Below are positions 17,481 to 24,938 of a DNA stretch of 36,775 nucleotides, piece after piece. Each line of letters begins with the position of its first letter. The first letter of the stretch is position 1. The stretch comes from Bryobacterales bacterium (GTDB lineage: Bacteria; Acidobacteriota; Terriglobia; Bryobacterales; Bryobacteraceae). The stretch covers positions 480-37,254 of the forward strand of contig PLFE01000163.1 of NCBI GenBank assembly GCA_003136675.1. The letters are read 5' to 3'. The notes beneath the pieces were generated by a model. That model was not told the origin of the DNA and made no database searches. It saw only the letters and a program-made list of their open reading frames with translations. The position numbers were made by a program, and so were the translations under genes.

Positions 17481-18489
17481 CCGAACAACGATTCTACTGT
17501 GTGCGGGCGTGTCTCTGTTCGCGCAACACTGGGTTCTTGAGAAGAGCGGCACACAGGCTTCCTTGCGGGGGATCAGCGTTGTCAGCGATCAGGTCGCGTG
17601 GGCCAGCGGCACGGGCGGCACGTTTCTACGCACGGTGGATGGTGGATCAACATGGCTGAGCGGAATTGTTGCCGGAGCAGGGAAGCTGGATTTCCGCGGC
17701 ATTCAGGCGTTCAGCGACAAGCGCGCGATTCTGATGTCGAGTGGAGAAGGCAAACTTTCCACTGTCTATCTGACGACCGATGCCGGCGCACATTGGGACT
17801 TGTTGCTCCGCAACAGCGATCCCAAGGGTTTTTTCGACTCGATTGCTTTCACGGACGCGCAACACGGGATGGTCTTCGGCGATCCCGTGGAGGGGAAGTT
17901 CGTGATCCTGATCACGAGCGATGGAGGAAAGACGTGGAAGCGCACTGGCTTTCCAGCTTCAACGCCGGGCGAGGGCGCCTTTGCCGCTAGCAACACGGTC
18001 CTGACCATCCGGAAGCCTCACGCATGGGTTGCGGCGGGTTCGCACGTCGGGCGCCTCTCTTCTTCCGGCGCGGATTGCTGCACGCTGGTGCAGCTTCCGA
18101 TCCGTCACGAATCCGCTGCCGCGGGCATCTTCTCTCTTGCGTTCGCCGATGCGCGGAACGGCATCGCGGTGGGCGGGAATTATGAGAAGCCAACGGAGGA
18201 CGAACACAACATCGCCATCACCGGGGACGGTGGGGCGACCTGGAGTGAACCTATGGGCTCCCGTCCCCGCGGTTACCGGTCGGCCGTAACTTGGCTGCCG
18301 CAAAGGAAGCTCTGGATTACCACGGGTACGACCGGGTCCGAGTTCTCACGCGACGGCGGCCGGAACTGGACGCCCTTCGATGATGGCGCGTTTAACGCCC
18401 TCGGAGTTGGAGTGAACGGGGCATGCTGGGCAGTGGGTCCGAAAGGGCGGGTCGCGAAACTCGAATTCGAGGCCCCTGCGAAAGAATGA
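17455..18489 (+). CDS. Exported Ycf48-like/BNR beta-propeller protein
   Basis: The ATG at 17455 gives 344 aa with a Sec signal peptide (RLVIRTTILLCAGVSLFAQ) ending in the residues before HWVLEKSG. Repeats with the propeller signature follow (TVDGGSTW, TTDAGAHW, TSDGGKTWKR, TGDGGATW, SRDGGRNW), so at least five blades carry a DGGxxW turn. This is the photosystem II stability/assembly-like (Ycf48/HCF136) fold, often seen in periplasmic proteins of Acidobacteria with unknown function. An upstream in-frame ATG at 17422 would lengthen the overlap with the divergent gene and put residues before the signal peptide, so 17455 is preferred. Confidence 0.85.
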   Translation: MIPIFRLVIRTTILLCAGVSLFAQHWVLEKSGTQASLRGISVVSDQVAWASGTGGTFLRTVDGGSTWLSGIVAGAGKLDFRGIQAFSDKRAILMSSGEGKLSTVYLTTDAGAHWDLLLRNSDPKGFFDSIAFTDAQHGMVFGDPVEGKFVILITSDGGKTWKRTGFPASTPGEGAFAASNTVLTIRKPHAWVAAGSHVGRLSSSGADCCTLVQLPIRHESAAAGIFSLAFADARNGIAVGGNYEKPTEDEHNIAITGDGGATWSEPMGSRPRGYRSAVTWLPQRKLWITTGTTGSEFSRDGGRNWTPFDDGAFNALGVGVNGACWAVGPKGRVAKLEFEAPAKE

Positions 18490-18513
18490 GGAAGCCCACG
18501 GACGCAGGCTTCC
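18490..18513. terminator. Hairpin between convergent genes, candidate bidirectional terminator
   Basis: GGAAGCC (18490-18496) and GGCTTCC (18507-18513) pair with a 10-nt loop, directly between two convergent stop codons. There is no strong T-run on either strand, so intrinsic termination is only probable. Confidence 0.5.
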
Positions 18514-18523
18514 CCTTCAAACG

Positions 18524-20122
18524 TTAGAAAACGTAGTCAACCAGGAAATACGGATAGGTGTAGTTCTGGCCCTTGGTAGTGTCTTTCAGGAATTCGCCGG
18601 CCATCAAGTGGCCGATTCCGGCTCCGATTTGCGTCTGCACCGTTGGTTTGTAGATCGCCTGAGCGTCAAACTCCGTACCGATGTGCGTGCCATCTGTGCC
18701 GGCGTAGTCTTTGGCGACCACAGAGCCGCGAGTGGGATACAGCGCGTCGTGCGCGTTGGCGAGCCAGAAGTCGTGATAGCTGGTGTTGAGCGCCCACTTC
18801 CTGGCGGGGTGCAGGTCAAGACCGCCGCGAAAATCGCGAATGTTGCGCCAGCCGATCTGATCGGCAATACCAAGCTTGTCATGCGTGCTCGGATAGATCG
18901 GATCGAAGGTCTGAATCTGATTCAAATTCTTCGAATTCGGATCGCCCGATGCGTAGTCATATTCGATGAAAGGCCGGGGCTTCCAGTAGACAGGAAGCGT
19001 GTCGCCGACGGTCCAGTGGCCGGTCCATGCCTTGATTGAAGCGGGACCAAGTTCGCCGCGCTGGATCGCCATTTCGGTGCGGTAGTCGAAGTTTGCCGGC
19101 AAGGTGCCGATAAACCGGAATCCGTAGGTCCATTCATCCAGATGGCCCAGTCCCCCTCCCTTGAGAGAAGCGCCCTGCTGCACATGCCAGAAGGTGTACG
19201 GCTCAATCTGGGAATGGGGAGCAATCTTATTTTTTAGGGTGCCGTAGAATCCGCTCAGGTTGTTGCCCTCGTTGTGATGATCCACCACGCCATCGCGCGA
19301 AATCACCACCGAGGCGATGAAGAGATCGACGCGGTAGCCGTCCTTGTCGTAGCTGCCGCGAACCGCGTCAAAGCTCCGAGAGACGTTGGACCACCAGGAG
19401 TTCCCGATGAGGCGTCCGTTGCCGAAGAACAGTTCCTGGCGTCCCACGCGGAGACCGAATCCGGAACCTTCCGGATCGCCCAACTCGACGTAGGCCTTCT
19501 TGATGTCCCAGGTGTTCTGGTAGGGCGGAATTGCCGGGGATTTCTCGAACGCCCGCTCGTCGGAAGTTTCGATGTAGAACCGGATCCAATTGATGGGCTG
19601 CAGCAACAGGCCGAGGTGCATGCGATAAAGGTCGTAAAGATCCGAGTTGTTGGGCTTGAAGGAGGCATTTTCGTAGCCCTCGACGCGGTCTCGCAGTTCG
19701 CCTTCGAAGCGGATCCAATGGGGCAGATCGCCCATCAGTTTCTCGGAAATAGAAGGCGTTCCGTTGACTCTGGTGGCATCCCCGGGGCGATACGGTAACG
19801 GGCCGGTGGTAACGCCGGCGGTGGGGAGGACGCCCGCGGGCGCCTTTGGACCAGCGTCCGGGCGGGGCGGGATCGGGTTCGCGGTCGAACCAGGAGGCGC
19901 TGGCGCCGGTGGCGGCGTTTGGGCGTCAGGTGGGTTCTGACCCTGGTCATCCGTCGTCGCCGAATCGGAGGCCGCAGCCTCCGTATTGGGGCCAGGCACA
20001 TTGGGGCCAGACACTGGAGGCGTAACCGACTGGGCTACGGCGAGGATAGGGAGAGAAACGATTAAAGCATTCTTAATCAATAGCTTAGCGGCGCGCGTAA
20101 AGAAAAAACCGTTTTGAAACAC
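18524..20122 (-). CDS. Alginate-export-family outer-membrane beta-barrel
   Basis: The frame opens at TTG 20134, but GTG 20122 follows a GGAGGAG ribosome binding site and is preferred (532 aa). A signal peptide (KNALIVSLPILAVAQS) is followed by a ~90-residue linker very rich in Pro, Ala, Thr and Gly. The Alginate_exp domain follows: HWIRFEGELRDRVEGYE opening, YRMHLGLLLQPINWIRFYIETSDERAF, VGRQELFFGNGRLIG, and amphipathic strands to the terminal aromatic residue (FLVDYVF). The family includes AlgE-like anion-selective barrels and broader polysaccharide or small-molecule porins. No alginate biosynthesis genes are here, so its substrate is open. Confidence 0.9.
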   Translation of the reverse strand: MFQNGFFFTRAAKLLIKNALIVSLPILAVAQSVTPPVSGPNVPGPNTEAAASDSATTDDQGQNPPDAQTPPPAPAPPGSTANPIPPRPDAGPKAPAGVLPTAGVTTGPLPYRPGDATRVNGTPSISEKLMGDLPHWIRFEGELRDRVEGYENASFKPNNSDLYDLYRMHLGLLLQPINWIRFYIETSDERAFEKSPAIPPYQNTWDIKKAYVELGDPEGSGFGLRVGRQELFFGNGRLIGNSWWSNVSRSFDAVRGSYDKDGYRVDLFIASVVISRDGVVDHHNEGNNLSGFYGTLKNKIAPHSQIEPYTFWHVQQGASLKGGGLGHLDEWTYGFRFIGTLPANFDYRTEMAIQRGELGPASIKAWTGHWTVGDTLPVYWKPRPFIEYDYASGDPNSKNLNQIQTFDPIYPSTHDKLGIADQIGWRNIRDFRGGLDLHPARKWALNTSYHDFWLANAHDALYPTRGSVVAKDYAGTDGTHIGTEFDAQAIYKPTVQTQIGAGIGHLMAGEFLKDTTKGQNYTYPYFLVDYVF

Positions 20123-20196
20123 AAACTCCTCCAAGAACCAACTTTTGAGACTTTTGCCGGACGAAGACCCGAACTACAACTCCACAACGTTTATCG

Positions 20197-20226
20197 ATTC
20201 TAGGAACATTTGTGCATGAAAAGCAA
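20197..20226 (-). promoter_or_regulatory. Candidate sigma70 promoter for the porin gene
   Basis: On the minus strand TTGCTT (20226-20221) and TAGAAT (20202-20197) are 18 bp apart, leaving a ~70-nt leader before the GTG at 20122. The -35 is a partial match. Confidence 0.4.
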
Positions 20227-20263
20227 GTCTTATCACTAACTTAATAGAGATTTGGTACTTTCG

Positions 20264-20971
20264 CTATTTAGCGAGGAGCGCTTGAAGGGTTTCGAGTTCG
20301 GAACGGGAGGCGTCCGAGACAGTGCAGAACTCCATGCCGGCGTGACGCCACTCGACCCATTGGTAGCCCTGCAATGATCCCGAACGCGGGTCTGTGTCTT
20401 TGGCGGCCATAGGCCAGATAAACACGCTCACCAGGTGTTTGCGGCGGCCATAGACCAAAGCGGCGCTGGCTCTGCCGCGCACGACTTCGAGGCGGCCGCC
20501 TTGCAAGGGAAACCCGTCAGCCGCAAAATCCCTGACGGGGGGAGAGAAATCCAGCTTTCCAGCGAACCAGGGCTTCACGGTGTGCTGGTCGGAGGAGACG
20601 ACATCGGTGAGGTGCCCCGGTTGGAGCGACCGCAAATGGGCGTCGACAAGCTCCTCGGCCAGAACGGTCTGATCGTCCCGGTGAGAGGAAGCGATTTGCC
20701 AGCCCGTGTAGACGCAGAGTAGCAGCGCGGCCGCGGCGGCAAGCCAGCGCCATGGCGTGCGAGCCGGAAGAACTTTCCTGCGAAGAGAGCCCGGCGCTTT
20801 CTGGTACAGTTGCGCGGCGCCGATTGACGAGCGCAGACGGTGGAGCGCATCGAGCGCGTCAACACACTCCGGGCATTGTTCCAGATGGCGTTCAAATTCG
20901 GCCGCACCGCCCGGGTCGAGTTCGTTATCGAAGTAGGCGTGGAGCAACGTTTCGGTGCGATTGCAACTCAT
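20264..20971 (-). CDS. Zinc-finger anti-sigma factor
   Basis: This 235-aa protein has the ZAS motif H29-x3-C33-x2-C36 in an N-terminal helical domain that binds ECF sigma factors. One transmembrane helix (about residues 73-95) and a ~130-residue extracytoplasmic domain follow. It overlaps the sigma gene by 4 bp (ATGA), the usual co-expressed arrangement. The outer part probably senses an envelope signal and releases the sigma factor; the signal is unknown. Confidence 0.9.
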   Translation of the reverse strand: MSCNRTETLLHAYFDNELDPGGAAEFERHLEQCPECVDALDALHRLRSSIGAAQLYQKAPGSLRRKVLPARTPWRWLAAAAALLLCVYTGWQIASSHRDDQTVLAEELVDAHLRSLQPGHLTDVVSSDQHTVKPWFAGKLDFSPPVRDFAADGFPLQGGRLEVVRGRASAALVYGRRKHLVSVFIWPMAAKDTDPRSGSLQGYQWVEWRHAGMEFCTVSDASRSELETLQALLAK

Positions 20972-21480
20972 GTAGACGCCTTCTCCGAAAGAGACATTTG
21001 AAGCTGCGCGCGCGCACGGGAAAGCGTGGACATCACCGTGCCTATGGGGATAGAAGTAATGGTCGCGATCTCTTTATAAGAGCATCCTTCGAGTTCGCGG
21101 AGGACAATGACTTCGCGGTAGCGCGGAGGTAAAGACCGCAGAGCGAGGGCGAGCCGTTCGCGGTTATCTCCGGCGATGGCGAGAGCTTCGGGAGTTGGAC
21201 TTGAGGGGCCGTGCAGCTCTTCGTCGAACTCGGTCATGTTTTTCACGCGATCCAGCCTGCCATAACATGTGTTGCGCACGATCTGCAGAAGCCATGCGCG
21301 CGCGTCTCCGCCATGGAAGCCACTGAAGAAACGGTAGGCGCGCAGCATGGCCTCCTGCGCCGCATCTTCCGCGTCAACGCCGCTTCGCAGGAGCCACCGG
21401 GCGAGATTGAAAGCCGCGTCGAGATGCGGGATGACCAGCCTTTCGAAGCGAGCCTTTTCCTGCGGATCCAAGTTACTCAC
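20968..21480 (-). CDS. ECF-type RNA polymerase sigma factor
   Basis: This 170-aa protein has region 2 (LARWLLRSGVDAEDAAQEAM, AWLLQIVRNTC) and region 4 (LPPRYREVIVLRELEGCSYKEIA with the helix-turn-helix SIPIGTVMSTLSRAR). The start is GTG 21480 without a clear ribosome binding site. If the GGAATAAAA element at 21513-21505 is its promoter, transcription would begin close to the GTG, giving a leaderless message. It is divergent from the metallophosphoesterase operon and is the likely regulator of both units. Confidence 0.93.
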   Translation of the reverse strand: MSNLDPQEKARFERLVIPHLDAAFNLARWLLRSGVDAEDAAQEAMLRAYRFFSGFHGGDARAWLLQIVRNTCYGRLDRVKNMTEFDEELHGPSSPTPEALAIAGDNRERLALALRSLPPRYREVIVLRELEGCSYKEIATITSIPIGTVMSTLSRARAQLQMSLSEKAST

Positions 21481-21504
21481 TAATCAAGATCGCCCCAGCG
21501 ACAA

Positions 21505-21527
21505 TTTTATTCCGAGCCGGAATAAAA
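21505..21527. promoter_or_regulatory. Palindromic back-to-back ECF promoter element
   Basis: TTTTATTCC (21505-21513) and GGAATAAAA (21519-21527) form a perfect 9-bp inverted repeat around GAGCC, between divergent genes. Each strand thus presents GGAATAAAA pointing outward, which resembles the GGAA(C/T)-type -35 of ECF promoters. About 22 bp further each way lie GATCTT (minus) and GGTTTA (plus) as possible -10 regions. A dimeric-repressor operator is the alternative reading. Confidence 0.55.
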
Positions 21528-21565
21528 AGGGCAGCCCCGCGGTTTAGCAACACGAAGGGAAAATT

Positions 21566-22480
21566 ATGGACCGAGATGGAGTAGATCGACGAGGGTTTTT
21601 GAAATGCATGGCTTGGGCGGGGACAGGGGCACTTTGCGTCATGCGGGGTGGAGTGCTGAAGTCCTACCCGCTGGGAACGAAGGCGGCCGCGGGAGAGCTG
21701 AGTTTCGTGCAAATCAGCGATAGCCATATGGGATTCAATAAGGCGGCGAATCCGGACGTTGCGGGAACCCTGCAGACGGCGGTTGACAGGATTAACGGTT
21801 TGTCAACACCGCCGGAGTTTCTGCTGCACACAGGGGACATCAGCCACCTGTCGAAACCCGAGGAGTTCGACACGGTGGATCAGATTCTGAAGAGCGCAGT
21901 AGCGAAAGACGTGTTCCTGGTGCCGGGCGAGCACGACGTACTGAATGACGACGGGAAGCAATATCTGGAGCGCTACGGAAAAGGTTCGGCGGCCGGTGGT
22001 TGGTACAGCTTCGATAAGAAAGGCGTGCACTTCATTGGCCTGGTGAACGTGCTGAACCTGAAGGCGGGAGGGTTAGGCTCTCTGGGCGCGGAGCAACTGG
22101 AATGGATGGAGCGCGACGTTAAGCATCTCAAGCACAGCACTCCGATTGTGGTGTTCGCGCACATGCCGCTGTGGACGGTGTATCCGGAATGGGGCTGGGG
22201 CACGGAGGATAGCGGGCAGGCGCTATCGTATCTGAAAGAGTTCGGTTCGGTTACGGTTTTGAACGGACACATCCACCAGACGATGCAGAAGGTGGAAGGG
22301 AACGTCACGTTTCACACCGCGGCGTCAACGGCATTTCCACAACCACAGCCGGGGAAGGCGGAATCACCGGGCCCGATGAAAGTGCCGGCGGAGCAGTTGA
22401 AGAGCCTGCTGGGAATCACGGATGTCAATTACGTGCAGGGCCAGCACTCTCTCGCGATTGTTGATTCCAAGCTGGGGTGA
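21566..22480 (+). CDS. Tat-exported calcineurin-like metallophosphoesterase
   Basis: This 304-aa protein has a twin-arginine signal (DRRGFLKCMAWAGTGALC). The metallophosphoesterase motifs occur in order: ISDSHMG (D-x-H), HTGDISH (G-D), PGEHD where most members have GNHD, FAHMPLW, and NGHIHQ (GHxH). The Asn of the third motif is replaced by Glu, a variant I associate with a subset linked to cupredoxins, but I cannot verify that here. It is the first gene of a plus-strand unit with a cupredoxin and a DUF2231-like membrane protein. The substrate is unknown; cyclic nucleotide or phosphodiester hydrolysis in the periplasm is plausible. Confidence 0.9.
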   Translation: MDRDGVDRRGFLKCMAWAGTGALCVMRGGVLKSYPLGTKAAAGELSFVQISDSHMGFNKAANPDVAGTLQTAVDRINGLSTPPEFLLHTGDISHLSKPEEFDTVDQILKSAVAKDVFLVPGEHDVLNDDGKQYLERYGKGSAAGGWYSFDKKGVHFIGLVNVLNLKAGGLGSLGAEQLEWMERDVKHLKHSTPIVVFAHMPLWTVYPEWGWGTEDSGQALSYLKEFGSVTVLNGHIHQTMQKVEGNVTFHTAASTAFPQPQPGKAESPGPMKVPAEQLKSLLGITDVNYVQGQHSLAIVDSKLG

Positions 22481-22486
22481 ACGGAA

Positions 22487-22786
22487 ATGATCAAGCTAAT
22501 CACGTTGATGATTTTGATGCTGGCGCAGACTGCGCCAACTGCGGCTGTAAAGATCGATAACTTTAGTTTTGCGCCAAGGGAGCTTACGGTGGCTGTCGGG
22601 ACGACGGTCACCTGGACGAATCACGACGATATCCCTCATACGGTGGTGAGCACAGAGGGTAGTATTTTCAAGTCCAAGGTGCTGGATACGGACGAGAAGT
22701 TTTCCTACACGTTTTCAAGGGCGGGGACGTTTCCTTACTTCTGTTCCATTCACCCGAAGATGACGGGTAAGGTGGTGGTCCATTAA
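22487..22786 (+). CDS. Exported cupredoxin (plastocyanin/pseudoazurin-like)
   Basis: This 99-aa protein has a short signal peptide (LITLMILMLAQTAPTAA). The type 1 copper ligands are visible: H51 in DIPHTVV, then C86, H89 and M92 in YFCSIHPKM. This is a small periplasmic electron carrier or copper-binding protein. It starts 6 bp after the metallophosphoesterase stop, so the two are co-transcribed. Confidence 0.92.
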   Translation: MIKLITLMILMLAQTAPTAAVKIDNFSFAPRELTVAVGTTVTWTNHDDIPHTVVSTEGSIFKSKVLDTDEKFSYTFSRAGTFPYFCSIHPKMTGKVVVH

Positions 22787-22817
22787 CTCCGTCCTCTTTG
22801 CAAAACATGCCCAGCAC

Positions 22818-23213
22818 GTGGTGCTGATTCACTTTCCGATTGCGCTGTTCATTGCCGGCGTGGCGATTGACTTCTGGGGACAGTGGACCAGGAAGCCAGC
22901 GCTCGCGGTGGTGGCGTACACCAATTTATTGCTGGCGGCGGTGATGACGTTCCCGGTGGTGGTTACGGGGCTGCTGGCGTGGCGATGGGCGCTGGAGGGT
23001 CAGCGCCTGAAGGGTATCCTGCTGATGCATCTGGTGTTCGGTTGCGTATCGAGCCTGCTGATCTGGATGGTGTGGCTTATTCATCTGAGGTCGCAGCGCG
23101 AGCAACGAGCGCTGCCGGGTTATCGGTTGCCGATTGAGGCTGTGGCAGTTTTGGCCGTTGCATTCACTGGTCACCTGGGCGGGTTTCTGAGTGGGGTGAA
23201 TGTCGCTCAATAA
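22818..23213 (+). CDS. DUF2231-like small membrane protein
   Basis: This protein is at least 131 aa with four hydrophobic helices. The N-terminal HVVLIHFPIALFIAG segment matches the DUF2231 style (a conserved H-FPIAL), where His residues in the helices suggest heme or quinone contact. The first usable conventional start is GTG 22818, but the residues just before it (SVLFAKHAQH) also look coding, and an ATT at 22782 overlapping the cupredoxin stop could be the real start. It is the third gene of the unit, probably acting with the cupredoxin in membrane electron flow. Confidence 0.7.
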   Translation: MVLIHFPIALFIAGVAIDFWGQWTRKPALAVVAYTNLLLAAVMTFPVVVTGLLAWRWALEGQRLKGILLMHLVFGCVSSLLIWMVWLIHLRSQREQRALPGYRLPIEAVAVLAVAFTGHLGGFLSGVNVAQ

Positions 23214-23270
23214 AAAAGCTTCGGGCGCGATTCATTACTTATGTGCGTGCCCTGGTGTCGCCTCTCATAA

Positions 23271-23789
23271 TTATTTTGCCGGCCAGCGATGGTGCATTTG
23301 CTCCGCAATTTTCCTAACCCGCTCCATCGTGATGCCTCGCTGCTGTTCCAGAGCAAGCGGATGCTGAGTGGCTTCGAGTTCGATATAGGGCAGCGCACCG
23401 ACCCCGCGTGAGTGAACCATCGTTTTCAGGTGAAGAGTTTCGGGGTACCCAGGAATGGAATTGCAGAGCCATCCGAAATACGCAGGTTCCTGAGCTCGCT
23501 CCGAATTTTGCCACAGGTCTTGTGTTTGCGCGAAATTTGCCTCGCTCAAGGACACCCAGACGCCCCAGGCGAATGGGGCGTAACTGTCGTGGATGCGGAT
23601 TTCGACAAGGCCCCTGATGAAGAAATGCTGATTGGCGATTACGCATTGGTCGGATGAGAGTTCGCCACGACTGGCTCGATCCTCTGGTGGGAGCAACGAC
23701 CACGCGTCTGGTGCATCAAAATGCCAGGCGAACGGCGGTCCGTTTAGGGTTTCGCCACAGCACGAACATTGAAACGCCTGCTGGTCCAT
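23271..23789 (-). CDS. DUF2199 family protein
   Basis: This 172-aa soluble protein starts with a CSCCGE knuckle and the WHFDAPDAWSLLP segment of DUF2199. It has the typical FFIRGLVEIRIHD and FAWGVWVSL strands and a C-terminal HPLALEQQRGI stretch. Function unknown; this family is scattered widely as single genes. It begins 9 bp after the stop of the GguC-like gene and may be co-transcribed with it. Confidence 0.88.
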   Translation of the reverse strand: MDQQAFQCSCCGETLNGPPFAWHFDAPDAWSLLPPEDRASRGELSSDQCVIANQHFFIRGLVEIRIHDSYAPFAWGVWVSLSEANFAQTQDLWQNSERAQEPAYFGWLCNSIPGYPETLHLKTMVHSRGVGALPYIELEATQHPLALEQQRGITMERVRKIAEQMHHRWPAK

Positions 23790-23798
23790 TTTAAGAGT

Positions 23799-24815
23799 CT
23801 AGAGAGTCTTCATTTCAATCGGCCTTACGTCTTTTCCTTCGACGCGGAGCGTGTTGCGCAGCGGGCGCCCGAAACCTGTCCAGGAGACCATCATCGCGTC
23901 ACCCTGCTGAAGCTGAACGCCAGCGCCAAAGCTGAAGGCGTCCGCCCCGTAGAAGTGAATGTGAACATCGCCGGGGCGGCGATGCGCGGCGTATTTGAAG
24001 TGGTGGTATTCGAGGTTCGCGACGGTGTGGGACATATTCTTCTCGCCGGTGAAGATCATGGCGGACCACAGCACGTCCCCGCCTCGCTCCACGGCTACGA
24101 TCCCATCGACCGATTGGAACCCGTTGAGTAGCGCCGTGTGGCTCACCAGTTCCGGGCCAATGGCGCATTCCCGCAGTTTGGATGGGGCCAGATACAGGTA
24201 GTTGCGGCGCTCCATGACGTGGTCCGAAAATTCGTTCCCGGCAACAAAGCCGACGCGGTACGGCGTCCCGTCCGGGCCGATCAGATAGGCGCCGGCGATC
24301 TCCGGCTCCTCACCCCCGTCTTCCGCGAAAGCCGGGACCGTTAATGGCTCGCCATGCGCGCGCAAGATCGAGCCGTCACCTTTGTAGAACCATTCCGGTT
24401 GAACGCCGGTGGTTCCCGGTGGTGGCGAGCCGCCTTCGAGGCCCCATTGGTACATCCGCTCGCTGTCGGTAATGGACTCCGGGGCCTGCTGGTGCATTTT
24501 GGAGCGGTTGGCCGCGCTGGCTTTGTGGGTGAGTCCGGTGCCACTGACCAGGCAGTGGCACGGATCGCCGGGATGATCGAATGGGACACGGAGCTTCCAC
24601 GCTGAACGGCCTTCGTAGACGGGCGCGTAATCGATGGCCTCCGAACTAAAACTGAGATCTTCGGTGGCCAACTCGTCGATTTGGGCCTTGCGGCCGATGG
24701 CCGCCCAAGCGAGCTGGTAGGTGCTTTGGAAACCGGTGAGGAACCGGAGACGATCACCTTCTACAACCGCGGTGCGACGGCCCTGTGACGGATGAGACAG
24801 TTGGACGAGATGCAT
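23799..24815 (-). CDS. GguC/AraD1-like fumarylacetoacetate-hydrolase-superfamily protein
   Basis: This 338-aa protein has the GguC/AraD1 arrangement: an N-terminal FQSTYQLAWAAI region, a LVSGTGLTHKASA loop, EEPEIAGAYLIG with the metal-binding acidic residues, GNEFSDHVMERRNYLYLAPSK, and a C-terminal VHIHFYGADAFSFG segment. Relatives sit in pentose and sugar-acid catabolic operons and are suspected of acting on 2-keto-3-deoxy sugar acids. No other sugar genes are directly adjacent, though the DUF993 operon is 7 kb away. The exact reaction is inferred only. Confidence 0.85.
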   Translation of the reverse strand: MHLVQLSHPSQGRRTAVVEGDRLRFLTGFQSTYQLAWAAIGRKAQIDELATEDLSFSSEAIDYAPVYEGRSAWKLRVPFDHPGDPCHCLVSGTGLTHKASAANRSKMHQQAPESITDSERMYQWGLEGGSPPPGTTGVQPEWFYKGDGSILRAHGEPLTVPAFAEDGGEEPEIAGAYLIGPDGTPYRVGFVAGNEFSDHVMERRNYLYLAPSKLRECAIGPELVSHTALLNGFQSVDGIVAVERGGDVLWSAMIFTGEKNMSHTVANLEYHHFKYAAHRRPGDVHIHFYGADAFSFGAGVQLQQGDAMMVSWTGFGRPLRNTLRVEGKDVRPIEMKTL

Positions 24816-24902
24816 TGAATTATAGGTTACCGTTTCAGATCCTTGGGAGCGAGGACTCGCTTGTTCCTTTCCCGGAGAGTGTACGTCTCCATTTCATTCG
24901 CT

Positions 24903-24908
24903 TACAAT
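24903..24908 (+). promoter_or_regulatory. Candidate -10 element upstream of the PD40 gene
   Basis: TACAAT lies 9 nt before an in-frame ATG at 24918. The corresponding -35 (TGTACG) is poor, so this is a weak call. Confidence 0.3.
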
Positions 24909-24938
24909 TTGGTTCGTATGGTTGCCACGGGAGGAATC

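Noticed and set aside
14830-17540. Long plus-strand frames (392 and 464 codons) opposite the DUF993 and Gfo/Idh genes
   Set aside because: They run across gene boundaries, lack any recognisable motif and mirror the codon bias of the real genes.
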